A stretch of DNA of 64,000 nucleotides from Yponomeuta sedellus (GCA_934045075.1 OW203724.1:7427473-7491472), one strand, 5' to 3'; positions 29,637-44,600 are shown, numbered from the stretch's first letter. A program made the numbers and translations. The notes: generated by a model not told the origin, from the letters alone.

Positions 29637-32600
29637 CTGCAAATTTAAAATATGTACTCTATGCGAGGCTGGTATTGGTGACCGAATGTGGAGTCACGTG
29701 GCCATGGATCTACCTCCGGGCGAGCCTGGAAGACGGCAAGTGGAACGGTGCCGATCACAGCTCCACTTGAGAAATGGACGGCGGTCAGTGGCAGACCAAC
29801 AGCCCGTTCATCGGAATTGTGGTCTAGTCCCTTTCGGTCAACAATGGTAACTTCCCAAAAGAACCACTTTCCAAAACGACCACTTCCCAAAAGGTCAATT
29901 TCCCAAAAAGACTCTTCCCAGAATGTCCTCTTCGTATCAACCTTCCATAGCATAAAATACCTATCGCAAAATGTACCCTTCATTTGTTCCCACTAGTTCC
30001 ACGGGTTAGTTGATGAGATGTTTTCGTTAGTTGAACAGATGAGAAGTTTTCTTCTCGGTAGTTCCAAGGGTCACGTGAATGGAACCTCTGCAACTGTTTT
30101 CTTTTCACTAGTTATATTAAATTATAGGACGTGTGAGACTTACGAAATTTTCATGAGTTTTAAAACATGAAGAGGTACTTTACGAAATACGACCAATATG
30201 GTAGTAATCCTGGTACCGCAGGGCCTATCTATCTTCTATAATATAAAAAAGAATCGCTGAATGTGTTGGTAAGCGCAAATCTCTAGAGCAGCTGAACCGA
30301 TTTCGCTAATTCTTTTTTTAGAATATTTCTGGAATCACGAGGATGGCTCTTACGGAAAGCAAAACAAAAAAAAAAAAAATTGATTTAGGCGGTAATCGGT
30401 ATGAAGTTCGCCGGGGCAGCTAGTCTTTTCATAAAAATCTATTTTACAAGAGATTTTCCACTAGTTGACATTATGATAATTGATAAATTGACGATTTGGG
30501 AATAAAAGTAGACGTTTCGGGAAGTGGACCTTTTAAACATTTATGTTTTTTAAGCGTAGACATTATGATAACTATGATAAGTGGATCTTTTGGGAAGTTG
30601 TCCTTGTCCGAAGCGATCTAGTCAAAAGAGTGCCCGAGGTAGGCTCATGATAATTACTACGGAAAATGATAAATTACACCGTGATGACTAAGAAGGTTTT
30701 TATCGTCTTCATCAGTAGGTTAAATTACCATTTGCGTTTCCAAGCTGACCAAAAAGACATTCTGTCGTTGGTAGCTTTTGCCTCGCTGCACAGAATATCC
30801 CTGTTTGGAACCAAATCAACTGATTGTGTTGTGTGGAAGTTGTAATTTTTAATTAATCGGTCCAGCAGTTTATTCCAACGGCCTTCCTTGCCTTCATGGC
30901 GTGCGATGGCACGAGTCACGCGTTTTGTGGCGCTAAAAGGACAGAATTTAACAATGAAGGTATGCACTGGAAACTAGCACCTTTTTAAATTGAAACGCGC
31001 GACTACCAGCCAGATAAAAGAGTTGGTCAAGAACGATTTCTTCCCACTATCAATAATGATAAGACATTTTCATACTTATGACTTCCACTAATAAATCCGG
31101 TTGTGTGACAAATTTTACTTTGAATGTTAAATAGTTATCTTCATCTAAGATACCTCCTATTCTTTTAAGGAGTTTATCCTCGAGGGTCGGAGATCCCGAA
31201 ATACAGGTGTAACATTTCGATAAATTTTGTGGTTATAATATCCAGTTCAGGAATTGAATTTTGCAAAAAAAAACTGTAATATTGATTTAATTCATTATTG
31301 AATAAACAACCAAGGTAGTATTTTAATCGTTATCAACCCTTATAAATATGTCCCCACTGCTGGGGCACGGGTCTCTTCCTGCATCGCAGGAAGGTTAGGC
31401 CATACCAGTGTTGCCAACGACTCATAGAATGATATCGCCGTTTTTCAAAGCTTAAGTAGCCTAAAGTAGCCCAATTTTTGCCGAGGTAGTCTAAATAAGT
31501 AGCCGAAACTCAAACCTTTAAAAATAAAATAAAAAGGTAGTTTTGAAAAATTATTTACTAGGTATTTACTTATAAAATGTTGTTATTGTAATGCACAATT
31601 TAAAACATAGTAATTTGCTTTAAAAATATACTATTCTTAAAGACTAGACTTAAACTGTTTAAGTCTATCTAGTCTATCTAGTATATCTTTAAAGCAAATT
31701 ACTATTTACATAATCTAAAATAAAAATAATTTACACAACAGATACTGCTTCATCTCCTTTTAGCAACAGCAAAGAATCTACTAGCTTTAAGCCCGCAGTA
31801 CACAATGGCCCATGCTGGCCCACTGCTCGCCATTGCCAACTGTAGGCCACGATCACTTGCTGTTTACACAATGGCGCGTGGCTCATTGCTGTCTGGCAAA
31901 CCACTTGCGATGGACGTGGAAGTAATTGCGGCCGCAGCTATTTATTTAATTGTTTATTTACTATTTATTTATTTTATTTTTTATTTATTTACGAGTATTA
32001 CAGAAGTATGTACAACAACAAAGTTATTAAAAAAAATGGCGAAAAAGGCGCAAAATTACGGGCTCAGATTGATATAAATCAAAAAACTTGAAGGTCAATT
32101 GACTAAACGATGGGCCACTGTGTAATCAGGGATGGGCCATGCTATGCCACGATTCCTTTGAAGTGTGCCCAAAAAACCGACAACTGTCCGATTGCGCGCC
32201 ACGATAAGCAATTGTCCGCCTCTACACACCATTCCCCCGTGTACACAATGGCAATGGCGAGCAGTGGGCCAGCATGGGCTATTGTGTAATGGCCGCATTA
32301 ATAATTTCGACACTACCTTTTTATTTTTTTTGTTCAGTTGCCCTCTGAGATAGCCTAAAAGGCGACCGGTCGCCGTTCACATTTTTTCGTCGCCGATTTT
32401 CTATCCGAGTAGCCTAAATGGCGAAAAATCGCCCACGTTGGCAACACTGGGCCATACTCCACCACGGGGGCCAAGTCCGGGTTGGTGCAGGATTGTTGTA
32501 AGACAGTGGCGGGCCTTACTGTCAGAAGTTATCAAGCCGCCCATAAGGCCTCAGACATGGCTTAACGACTGCCATTATATGACAGCCGGCACCAACGGCT

Positions 32601-35600
32601 TAACGTGCCTTGCGAAGCACGGAAGCGCTCGGAAAAATGCCACTAGCGGTAGTCAGGGGACGCTCACCCATCCCGTACCTGACCGCGCCTGTTGTTGCTT
32701 AACCAAGTGATTGATTCCAATCACTCGGTTCGCCTAGGCCACGAGTGCTTCGCAGAAACGAGCAGTATTTTAATGCTTTCATTAAAATATTAACTTATAA
32801 AACACTCCTAGAAGCGTTTTATTTAATCTGTGGTCACGTTTTTTCCTTATGAAATCTCCACCACAGACCATTTTAACCAGCGTCTTTCGAGTGTATTAAA
32901 AAAATATTTAAAGCAATTTCCCTTTGTGTGGCACACTGTCTAGTTTTTAGTTAATCGTTCTGTGTTTTATTCCACAACAAGCACAGCACACTAAACCTAC
33001 GGCCAAGGCGATTTCGGCCTACGCCTCAATAAGATTCTAATCAACATGTCTTTTGTACACACCTGTGTTAGCTCAATCAGGCGGTCCAGCGAGCCTCCCT
33101 TGTTCATGATCCGCGGCAAGTTCCTGGTTGTAACTCCTGGAAGCTTTCGCATCAAGTCGTGCACCCTCGCGTTAAACCGCTCGTAGTTGAGATTGTCCGC
33201 CCCGTCCGCGCCCAGTGCCGCCGCCTCCGCCACGTTTGGGTTCTTGCGCCCTTGCTGTGAAGGTTGGAAACTAATAAATATAACTTCCACACGGCACAAT
33301 CACTTGTCTTGCTCCTCCATGTTACGCGCACCAAATCCTGAAAGTTTAAAATCTTCCAACTGTCATAGGTATTCCATACTAATTGCTATTGTTAACGTAG
33401 GGATTCCTCAGGATTTGATGCGCATAATGAGGCCCGTGGTTCCTACAAATTGCACTAGATAACCTGGTCGGGGCGTCACAAATATAGAAATAGTCCCAGA
33501 CTGGGCCACACGTATTAAACTAGCACGGCGGTTTTTTATGGCTACATTTTTTTAATAAACTGTTTAATACTATCACAATAAAAAGAAGAGATTAATGATT
33601 TTGTAATATATTCCACTAATGGAGCTAATGGGCGACTACCCAGCATCAGTGAAATTTCGAACCTCTCTGTATTTCGTACAGGCAGCGACATCTGGCTGAA
33701 GTAATTTGCATCACTTGCAGCCCCGAGTACCTACTTTGCAGTTAGGTTTTTACATCGGAATCATATCGCTGTACCCACATGATTATATTATTTTTAATGC
33801 ACTAACCCGTGCTAAGGACAAATTCAAAAAACTATTTAGAGGCTAAAAATTCCACCCATGCCGGGACTTGATGCCGCGACCTCTGGCTATCCGTGCCAGC
33901 GCTCTTCCAACTGAGCAAATGGGCGACTACCCAGCATCAGTGAAATTTCGAACCTGTTTACAATACTCTCTGTATTATTGTATGGAAATTACTCTCTGTG
34001 CATGTGATGCACTTCAGCCAGATGTCGCTGCCTGTATGTAATACAGACATTATTTAAAAAACCTATTTAGAGGCTAAAAATTTCACCCATGCCGGGATTC
34101 GAACCCGCAACCTCTGGCTATCCGTACCAGCGCTCTACCAATTGAGCCAATGGGCGACTCACGGCATCAGTGAAATTTCGAACCTCCTTACAATATTCTC
34201 TGTATTACTTACGTACAGGCATTATTGTAAAGAGGTTTAAAATTTCACTGATGCTGGGTAGTCGCCCATTAGCTCAGTTGGGAGAGCGCTGCCACGGATA
34301 GCCAGAGGTCGCGGGTTCGAGTCCCGGCATGGTTGGAGTTTTTAGCCTCTAAATAGGTTTTTAAATTTGTCCTTAGCACGGGTTAGTGCATTAAAAATAA
34401 TATAATCAAGATTAGTTAGTTACATTTATTTAATTACCTAAATAAATTGACTATAGGCACACACATGTCACGTGTCGCCTTGCTTCTGTATAGGTGAAGA
34501 TGATGATATCTTCCTCATCGAGTCCGATGACGGTGACCTCAAGGATTGGTAAACGCTCGGATGTGACTCGCGAAGCCCAGCTTGTTTTTGTAAGTCCGGT
34601 TCCATTGGCCGCAGCGAAACTCACCACGGTCATTGTACGTGTAAGAGTATGTGGGCTTTGGACGGGTTTTTTGCTGCTGTCTATTGGAGTCGAGACTCTC
34701 GACTCCAACAGACAGTATGTCTGTATAGGTACCGTACCTTGAGCTCATAGAAGAGCTCGGCGGTGGCGTAGGGGCTGGGCGACCACACCACCTTGAGCCG
34801 CGGGAAGTGGATGGTCAGCAGCTGCAGCCGCTGCAGCACGTCCGCGCCAGACATGTCGCTCGACACCACCAGGTTACCCTGACCGATTACAAAGTGGACT
34901 ACTTTCGTTAACAACCCTTGTATGTCGCCACTGCTGGGGCACGGGTCTCTTCCTGCATCGCAGGAAGGTTAGGCCGTACTCCACCACGGGGGCCAAGTCT
35001 GGGTTGGTGGAGGATTGTAAGACAGTGGCAGGCCTTACAGGCGTTACGTCTGGGATACAGGCGTGAGCTTATGTTATCTTCGCTGAGTAAATACTTAGGT
35101 AACGCTCTGTCACGCTCTTTTCTGGGAAATTTGAAGAGGCAGAATTACAGTTAACTATTTACTTTGCGAAATTCTCAATTCAAAAATTGGCCCACTGACA
35201 GTTAATACTTACGTTATATGTTATCAACCCTTATATGTCCCCACTACTGGGGCACGGGTCTCTTCCTGCATCGCAGGAAGGCTAGGCTATACTCCACCAC
35301 GGGGGCCAAGCCCGGGTTGGTGGAGGATTATGAGACAGTGGAGGGCCTCACTGTCAGAAGTTATCAAACCGCCCGTAAGGCCTCTGACATGGCTTAACGA
35401 CTGCTATTACATGACAGCCGGCATCAACGGCTTAAAGTGCCTTGCGAAGCACGGAAGCGCTCGGAAAAATGCCACTAGCGGTAGTCACGGGACAGTCACC
35501 CATCCTGCACCTGACCGCGCCTGTTACTTTACTCAAGTGGTTGATTACAATCACCCGGTTCGACTAGGCCACGAGCGCTTCTCTACCTTACTACTTTATT

Positions 35601-38600
35601 ATTATTAAAATTCTTTATTGCATACTACGTCTTACTCATAGGCGAGCTTATTGCTACTTAGTATTATCTATCAGCTAAGTTACCTATTACAGGATTCTTG
35701 AGATAAATAATAAAGTTTTCAAATACCTCAGCGCTTAAAATAGCCAATCCGCGTTGGGCACGCGTGGCATTTAAGCCCATCCTCTCTCTCTGTGAATCTA
35801 CATCTAATAAAAATACGACTTAAAAACAATGTGTTTATTTAAAAAACTAGATTTATGATCAATAAAAACTGATGTTGAGATACTGAATAACGGATTAAAG
35901 AAAATTTTTAAGTAGGTAAAAGTCATCTACCATAGTGTTTCGCCAAAAGGTGAAGTAGCAAGTGAAAAATCAAAGTATGGGTGACGTAATTGTAATTTAA
36001 AAAAATATGATAGGGCAGTATGAAAAATATAATAAGAGGTTTACACTATATTTCTAGGGTCGGTGGACTAAAGCCTCAGTTAAATCAAATTGTCATTAAA
36101 TACTGTTGTGTATTGTTCAATTTCACTATCGGTATCAGAGAGCATTGTCGTTAATGACGTGACTCCAGCCTGGTGAACGAATGAATAAACGCGTCGGTGT
36201 ACACAAGTTTTGCACGCGCTGCACGGTGGTGTGGTAAAATTTACACCACCGTGCACGACAACGCGGACGCGAGGACAACGCGGACGCGAGCTGAACGCGT
36301 TGGTTTGGCCTGGCCTTTCGACGCTGCACGCAGCAATTTTTGTTGGGAAAAACTGTGCTTCTTAGTTTGGAGAATTGGAACAAGCAATTGTACAGTTTGT
36401 GATTTAAAACTTCGCACGTCAATAATTTATAAGCTTAAGAACTTTTGTATTATATATTTCAACACTATTATGGCTGGTTCACACGTATTAAGTTGTCAAG
36501 TAGTTAACTAAATTTTAACTTAAATTTAAGCGACTTTAAACGTGTAAACAATTAATTTAGTAATAAGTTATAATTAAGCATGCAAGTAAAGTAAATTGGA
36601 ATTTGGTCTATTTTTCGGTTAAGTAGGTGGGCGTGAATTATCAGTTGACATGTTTGGACAGGCACGGTTTAGTTAAAATTTAGTTAAGTGTTTAAGTTTG
36701 GTGGAGGGGTCACGGTCATAAGTTGTTGTGTTTAAGAAGAGAGAAGAACAAGATTTTTTTTTGTAAATGAAGTGTAAAACCCTTCAATACGAATTTAATT
36801 ACTGAATTAATGACTTGAATTTCGTCCATCGCAGGCTACCTTATGCGGACGTGTAAACGCCTACTTGAAATTAATTTAATTTATACTTTATTGCACACGA
36901 AACATTAGTTAAGTTCAAAGTATTACTTAAACATTCTTTGTAATTAAGGACTCTTTGTTGCCAAAATAAAACTACAAAATTATAAGTCACTCAAGGGATC
37001 CTATTAGATTAAGTTACTAATGTAGTCACTAATTAGATTTCTAAAGTGGCAAAAGGTCAGAGTGTAGTGAGTTTCTTCGCTGCCTTCTTCTCCAATACAA
37101 ACTCGACCACAATAGCTCCGGATACATTGTACATAAACATTCGTCAAAGAGAATGTATACTCTTCACGTTGAATTTGTGATCGAGTGTGTGAGTTTATCA
37201 ACAGCTTAGCTGGTGATAAACTCACCTAAGACTCGAACCTCTTGTTCTGTTCGAACTTAGCTGCGAGTCGTTGAGATTGTTCCAGTAGAACCTAGTAGAT
37301 TTAAAGCCGCGTTTTCACGGTATTAGTGGACTCGGACCGAGTGCGCCATCCGAGTAAACTAAAGCTTCTGATTGGCTATTTTGGTGTTGTCACGAAAAAC
37401 CGTCCAATCAGAAGCATTAGTTTACTCGGATGGGGCACTCGGTCCGAGCGCACTAAGACCGTGAAAACCTGGCTTAAGGGTAACATCTGCGAGTTGAGGT
37501 GCGAGTACTGATAAAACCTAACTTCATGGAGAGGGATGTCGCTTGCAAGTCGAATGGCCTACTCCTGTCTATTCGCAAGTTCGATTTGTTCTGGCCAGAC
37601 TCACCTACAAGACCCGAATATTGAACGGCCGGGTCGGTCTCACCTGCAAGTTGAAGGGCCTACTCTGGTCGAACTCGATAAGCAGCACGGGGCGCGCGTA
37701 GTGGCGGCCCATGGCGGTGGCCTGCGCAAACAGCCGGCCCGACTGCAGTGAGCCCACCAGATCCGACACCGACTTGCGCTCCACGCACAGCTCGGGCGTC
37801 AGGATGTAGTCGCCGATCTGAGAGAAAGAAACCTCATTTTTCTCTCCTTTAAAATGGCGTTGAATGGCATTCTATGACAAAAGATTGACGGCCTTATTTA
37901 TAAAGACATACATAACCTCACGCCTGTATCCCAGAGGGGTAGGCTTCCACATAGGATTCCACTGCTAACTTAACAGAGCAGATTGCAAATGTGTAGGACT
38001 TGATGTGCTGTTGGATTTACTTAAAAACATCCTCTTTGACTGTTGTTATCAACATAAAAATGTGAGTTTTATTTTCCATCTTTTAGTATTACATATATAC
38101 ATAACCTCACGCCTGTATCCCAGAGGGGTAGGCAGAGACCAGGGACTGTCACTTGCCACGATCCTGACAGATCACCTTCGCTTTATCAACGTTCATAAGT
38201 CGTTGCATGCACGCACGCCGGTTCCGGGTACTTTTTATCTTTCCCTTTGCTAATACATCCCCTATTTGGTCGATTTAAGTCCGTCTGGGACGTCCCTTAC
38301 CAGCCCTTCCACTCACATTCGCCATATATATTTGTTTCGTCAATCTTTCTTCCTTCATCCTCTCCACATGTCCAAACCAACGCAAAATTCCTTTCTCAAT
38401 TCTAGTCACTACATAATCTTTCAGTCCACAACGTTCTCTAATCAGACTATTGCGTATCCTGTCATTCAAAGTAACATTACACATACTTCTCAATGACCTC
38501 ATTTCTACTGCATTAATTCTACTTTCTTGCTTCTTTTGCCACACCCAAGTCTCGCTACCATACATAAGTGTTGGGACCAGCACGCCACTATGAATTGCCA

Positions 38601-41600
38601 ATGTAGCTCTTTTGTAGATGTTTCGGCTGCACACAATGGAGTGCAAGGCACCGTTTACACAATTTCCCGCTTTTACTCTTCTTTCTATATCACCTTCACA
38701 CTTTCCATCCCTCGTAAACAGGCTCCCCAAATAGACAAATTCTTTTACTTGTTCCACTCTTTCGCCTCTAATTGTTATCTTGCACTCACTTAGTCATTTC
38801 ATCATCTTTTTCAAAGACCAGTACTTTCGTCTTACTCACATTCATGTTCATACCTTTCCTTTTAAAAGCCTCATCCATTACCGTGACTTGTGTCTGCAAT
38901 TCTTCCACCGACGATGCGAACAACACAATTATATATATATAAAGCTACAATCCGGTATACTCACTGATCTATTCATCCATACGTTTTCTCGGAAACGGTA
39001 AGATTTGGACGAAAATGATGTATGAAAAAGTTGTAGGAAATGTATGAATTACAGCCATCCTATGAAGCCGATTTTTGAATTTCGAACGCGTTCCACTACG
39101 CGAAGGTGCTAACTCTGTAGTTTACCGGCCGATTTGGATGAAATTTTGATAGAATGGTGATATAGTGATCCGATTGAAAAAAAAAATTTTGGTTGTTCGA
39201 AATTCAAAATGGCGGCGCAGATATAGCCGACCGAAAAATCGACCTTTGCGCAAAAAAGTCGGCAGCCAACTGGGCATATGCTGGAGATATGCCGTAAACG
39301 GCATCGCGTTGCCAAAGGACCCAGGTATATGAGAAAAATCCGACATCTTGGAATTTCAAGATGGCGGCCGAGATATTGATGATTTAAAATGACAAATTTT
39401 TGTATGGAGATTTAGTACTAAAATTGACTTTTCAACAGAGAAATGGGACAAACTTGCGAGGCCGGAGGCCGAGCTCCGCGAAGCGGGCACAAAAAGTTCT
39501 GCCGCGGCGAGGCCGAAGGCCGAGCTCCGTTTAGGCCGAGGCCGAAGGCCGAGACGATTCAAGTTATAGCGCACAAGTACCAGCGCAAAAGCAAAAAGGG
39601 ACAAACTTGCGAGGCCGGAGGCCGAGCTCCGCGGAGCGGGCACGAGGAACTCCGCCGCGGCGAGGCCGAAGGCCGAGCTCCGTTTAGGCCGAGGCCGAAG
39701 GCCGAGACCATTCAGGTTACGGCGCACAAGTACCAGCGCAAAAGCAAAATGGGACAAACTTGCGAGGCCGGAGGCCGAGCTCCGCGAAGCGGGCACGAGG
39801 AACCCCGCCGCGGCGAGGCCGAAGGCCGAGCTCCGTCCAGGCCGAGGCCGAAGGCCGAGACCGTTCAATTTACGGTGCATAAGTACCAGCGCAAGAGCAA
39901 AGAGGGACAAACTTGCGAGGCCGGAGGCCGAGCTCCGCGGAGCGGGCACGAGGAACCCCGCCGCGGCGAGGCCGAAGGCCGAGCTCCGTCCAGGCCGAGG
40001 CCGAAGGCCGAGACCATACATGTTCCCATGCAACAATTCACTACAATAAGTGTCTAGCGAGGCCCTAGGCCGAGCGCCGCGGAGAGCGCAGCTCGGAGCG
40101 GCTGGGGGTTGGCGCGCGTAAGCGCGCAGGGGGCTCGCCCCCTAGTTATATATATATAAAGCTACAATCCGGTATACTCACTGATCTATTCATCCATACG
40201 TTTTCTCGGAAACGGTAAGATTTGGACGAAAATGATGTATGAGAAAGTTGTAGGAAATGTATGAATTACAGCCATCCTATGAAGCCGATTTTTGAATTTC
40301 GAACGCGTTCCACTACGCGAAGGTGCTAACTCTGTAGTTTACCGGCCGATTTGGATGAAATTTTGATAGAATGGTGATATAGTGATCCGATTGAAAAAAA
40401 AAATTTTGGTTGTTCGAAATTCAAAATGGCGGCGCAGATATAGCCGACCGAAAAATCGACCTTTGCGCAAAAAAGTCGGCAGCCAACTGGGCATATGCTG
40501 GAGATATGCCGCAAACGGCATCGCGTTGCCAAAGGACCCAGGTATATGAGAAAAATCCGACATCTTGGAATTTCAAGATGGCGGCCGAGATATTGATGAT
40601 TGAAAATGACAAATTTTTGTATGGAGATTTAGTACTAAAATTGACTTTTCAACAGAGAAATGGGACAAACTTGCGAGGCCGGAGGCCGAGCTCCGCGAAG
40701 CGGGAACAAAAAGTTCTGCCGCGGCGAGGCCGAAGGCCGAGCTCCGTTTAGGCCGAGGCCGAAGGCCGAGACGATTCAGGTTACAGCGCACAAGTACCAG
40801 CGCAAAAGCAAAAAGGGACAAACTTGCGAGGCCGGAGGCCGAGCTCCGCAGAGCGGGCACGAGGAACTCCGCCACGGCGAGGCCGAAGGCCGAGCTCCGT
40901 TTAGGCCGAGGCCGAAGGCCGAGACGATTCATGTTACGGCGCACAAGTACCAGCGCAAAAGCAAAATGGGACAAACTTGCGAGGCCGGAGGCCGAGCTCC
41001 GCGAAGCGGGCACGAGGAACCTCGCCGCGGCGAGGCCGAAGGCCGAGCTCCGTCCAGGCCGAGGCCGAAGGCCGAGACCGTTCAATTTACGGTGCATAAG
41101 TACCAGCGCAAGAGCAAAGAGGGACAAACTTGCGAGGCCGGAGGCCGAGCTCCGCGGAGCGGGCACGAGGAACCCCGCTGCGGCGAGGCCGAAGGCCGAG
41201 CTCCGTCCAGGCCGAGGCCGAAGGCCGAGACCATACATGTTCCCATGCAACAATTCACTACAATAAGTGTCTAGCGAGGCCCTAGGCCGAGCGCCGCGGA
41301 GAGCGCAGCTCGGAGCGGCTGGGGGTTGGCGCGCGTAAGCGCGCAGGGGGCTCGCCCCCTAGTTATATATATATAAAGCTACAATCCGGTATACTCACTG
41401 ATCTATTCATCCATACGTTTTCTCGGAAACGGTAAGATTTGGACGAAAATGATGTATGAGAAAGTTGTAGGAAATGTATGAATTACAGCCATCCTATGAA
41501 GCCGATTTTTGAATTTCGAACGCGTTCCACTACGCGAAGGTGCTAACTCTGTCGTTTACAGGCCGATTTGGATGAAATTTTGATAGAATGGTGATATAGT

Positions 41601-44600
41601 AATCCGATTGAAAAAAAAAATTTTGGTTGTTCGAAATTCAAAATGGCGGCGCAGATATAGCCGACCGAAAAATCGACCTTTGCGCAAAAAAGTCGGCAGC
41701 CAACTGGGCATATGCTGGAGATATGCCGTAAGCGGCATCGCGTTGCCAAAGGACCCAGGTATATGAGAAAAATCCGACATCTTGGAATTTCAAGATGGCG
41801 GCCGAGATATTGATGATTGAAAATGACAAATTTTTGTATGGAGATTTAGTACTAAAATTGACTTTTCAACAGAGAAATGGGACAAACTTGCGAGGCCGGA
41901 GGCCGAGCTCCGCGAAGCGGGCACAAAAAGTTCTGCCGCGGCAAGGCCGAAGGCCGAGCTCCGTTTAGGCCGAGGCCGAAGGCCGAGACCATTCAGGTTA
42001 CGGCGCACAAGTACCAGCGCAAAAGCAAAAAGGGACAAACTTGCAAGGCCGAAGGCCGAGCTCCGCGAAGCGGGCACAAAAAGTTCAGCCACGGCGAGGC
42101 CGAAGGCCGAGCTCCGTTTAGGCCGAGGCCGAAGGCCGAGACCGTTTAGGTTACGGCACACAAGTACCAGCGCAAAAGCAAAAAGGGACAAACTTGCGAG
42201 GCCGGAGGCCGAGCTCCGCGAAGCGGGCACGAGACACTCCGCCGCGGCGAGGCCGAAGGCCGAGCTCCGTCCAGGCCGAGGCCGAAGGCCGAGACCGTTC
42301 AATTTACGGTGCATAAGTACCAGCGCAAGAGCAACGAGGGACAAACTTGCGAGGCCGGAGGCCGAGCTCCGCGGAGCGGGCACGAAGAACCCCGCCGCGG
42401 CGAGGCCGAAGGCCGAGCTCCGTCCAGGCCGAGGCCGAAGGCCGAGACCATACATGTTCCCATGCAACAATTCACTACAGTAAGTGTCTAGCGAGGCCCT
42501 AGGCCGAGCGCCGCGGAGAGCGGAGCTCGGAGCGGCTGGGGGTTGGCGCGCGTAAGCGCGCAGGGGGCTCGCCCCCTAGTTATATATATATAAAGCTACA
42601 ATGCGATATACTCACTGATCTATTCATCCATACGTTTTCTCCGAAACGGTAAGATTTGGACGAAAATGATGTATGAGAAAGTTGTAGGAAATGTATGAAT
42701 TACAGCCATCCTATGAAGCCGATTTTTGAATTTCGAACGCGTTCCACTACGCGAGGGTGCTAACTCTGTCGTTTACCGACCGATTTGGATGAAATTTTCA
42801 CCCGGCCTTTTCTTCGACACGCCATTTTCGGTTCCGCCGACGGTCGTTCCAAATTCAAAATACCACCGGAGCTATAGCCCTCCGAAAATCGGCCTTTTTT
42901 CGACCTCTACGCAAAAAAGTCGGCAGCCAACTGGGCGCATGCCAGGGACCAGCCGTAAACGCCATCGTGTCGTCAAAGGACCCAGGTATATGAGAAAAAT
43001 CCGACATTCTGACATTTCAAGATGGCGGCCGAGATATTGGCTTTCAAAGGTGTCAAATTTACTATGGAGAATTTCTACAAAAAATTTGTACTGAAAATCA
43101 TCTTTTTCGTAGAAAATCGTAATTTTTTTGTACTGTCGATGGAGGCTAAGCGCCGAAATGAGTACTTGGCTGGGAATGGCGTCACCACGCCGAGGTACTG
43201 TAGCATTCCAGTTGGCCATCGACCCATTAAAGTTGGAAAATCACCCACTTTAATAGAAAATTTTCACCCAAAATAGTTATTTTCATACAAAAATGCATTT
43301 CTTTAGTACCACCGACGGAGGCCAAAGGTCGAAACTACTACTCGGCTGGGAGCGGCTACTTAGTGCCGAGGTGCTGTGGCATTCCAGTTGGCCATCGACC
43401 CATTAAAGTTGGAAAATCACCCACTTTAATAGAAAATTTTCACCTAAAATAGTTATTTTCATACAAAAATGCATTTCTTTAGTACCACCGACGGAGGCCA
43501 AAGGCCGAAACTACTACTCGGCTGGGAGCGGCTACTTAGTGCCGAAGTGCTGTGGCATTCCAGTTGGCCATCGACTCATTAAAGTTTGAAAATCACCCAC
43601 TTTAATAGAAAATTTTCACCCGAAATAGGACTTTTCATACAAAAATGCATTTCTTTAGTACCACCGCTGGAGGCCAAAGGCCGAAACTACTACTCGGCTG
43701 GGAGCGGCTACTCAGTGCCGAGGTGCTGTAGCATTCCAGTTGGCCATCGACTCATTAAAGTTTGAAAATCACCCACTTTAATAGAAAATTTTCACCCGAA
43801 ATAGGACTTTTCATACAAAAATGCATTTTTTTGCTTTCAAATTTTTTTGATTCAGGTTACAGCGCACAAGTACCAGCGCAAAAGCAAAAAGGGACAAACT
43901 TGCGAGGCCGGAGGCTGAGCTCCGCGGAGCGGGCACGAGGAACTCCGCCGCGGCGAGGCCGAAGGCCGAGCTCCGTTTAGGCCGAGGCCGAAGGCCGAGA
44001 CCATTCAGGTTACGGCGCACAAGTACCAGCGCAAAAGCAAAATGGGACAAACTTGCGAGGCCGGAGGCCGAGCTCCGCGAAGCGGGCACGAGGAACCCCG
44101 CCGCGGCGAGGCCGAAGGCCGAGCTCCGTCCAGGCCGAGGCCGAAGGCCGAGACCGTTCAATTTACGGTGCATAAGTACCAGCGCAAGAGCAACGAGGGA
44201 CAAACTTGCGAGGCCGGAGGCCGAGCTCCGCGGAGCGGGCACGAAGAACCCCGCCGCGGCGAGGCCGAAGGCCGAGCTCCGTCCAGGCCGAGGCCGAAGG
44301 CCGAGACCATACATGTTCCCATGCAACAATTCACTACAGTAAGTGTCTAGCGAGGCCCTAGGCCGAGCGCCGCGGAGAGCGGAGCTCGGAGCGGCTGGGG
44401 GTTGGCGCGCGTAAGCGCGCAGGGGGCTCGCCCCCTAGTTATATATATATAAAGCTACAATCCGGTATACTCACTGATCTATTCATCCATACGTTTTCTC
44501 GGAAACGGTAAGATTTGGACGAAAATGATGTATGAGAAAGTTGTAGGAAATGTATGAATTACAGTCATCCTATGAAGCCGATTTTTGAATTTCGAACGCG

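Larger units (their letters stand above)
31330..32748 (+). repeat. R1 repeat interrupted by a hAT-like element
   Basis: R1 begins at 31330 (ATCAACCCTTATAAATATG...) and stops at GGCCATAC (31398-31405). It resumes with GGCCATACTCCACCACGG at 32450 and ends at about 32748. Removing 31406-32457 restores a normal R1. Confidence 0.9.

Noticed and set aside
30725..30967. Small gene on the minus strand
   Set aside because: No domain, no splice context and inside an ERCC4 intron; not enough support.
34540..34665. Extra ERCC4 exon with a zinc finger
   Set aside because: Exons j and k join in phase without it, and XPF has no such finger.
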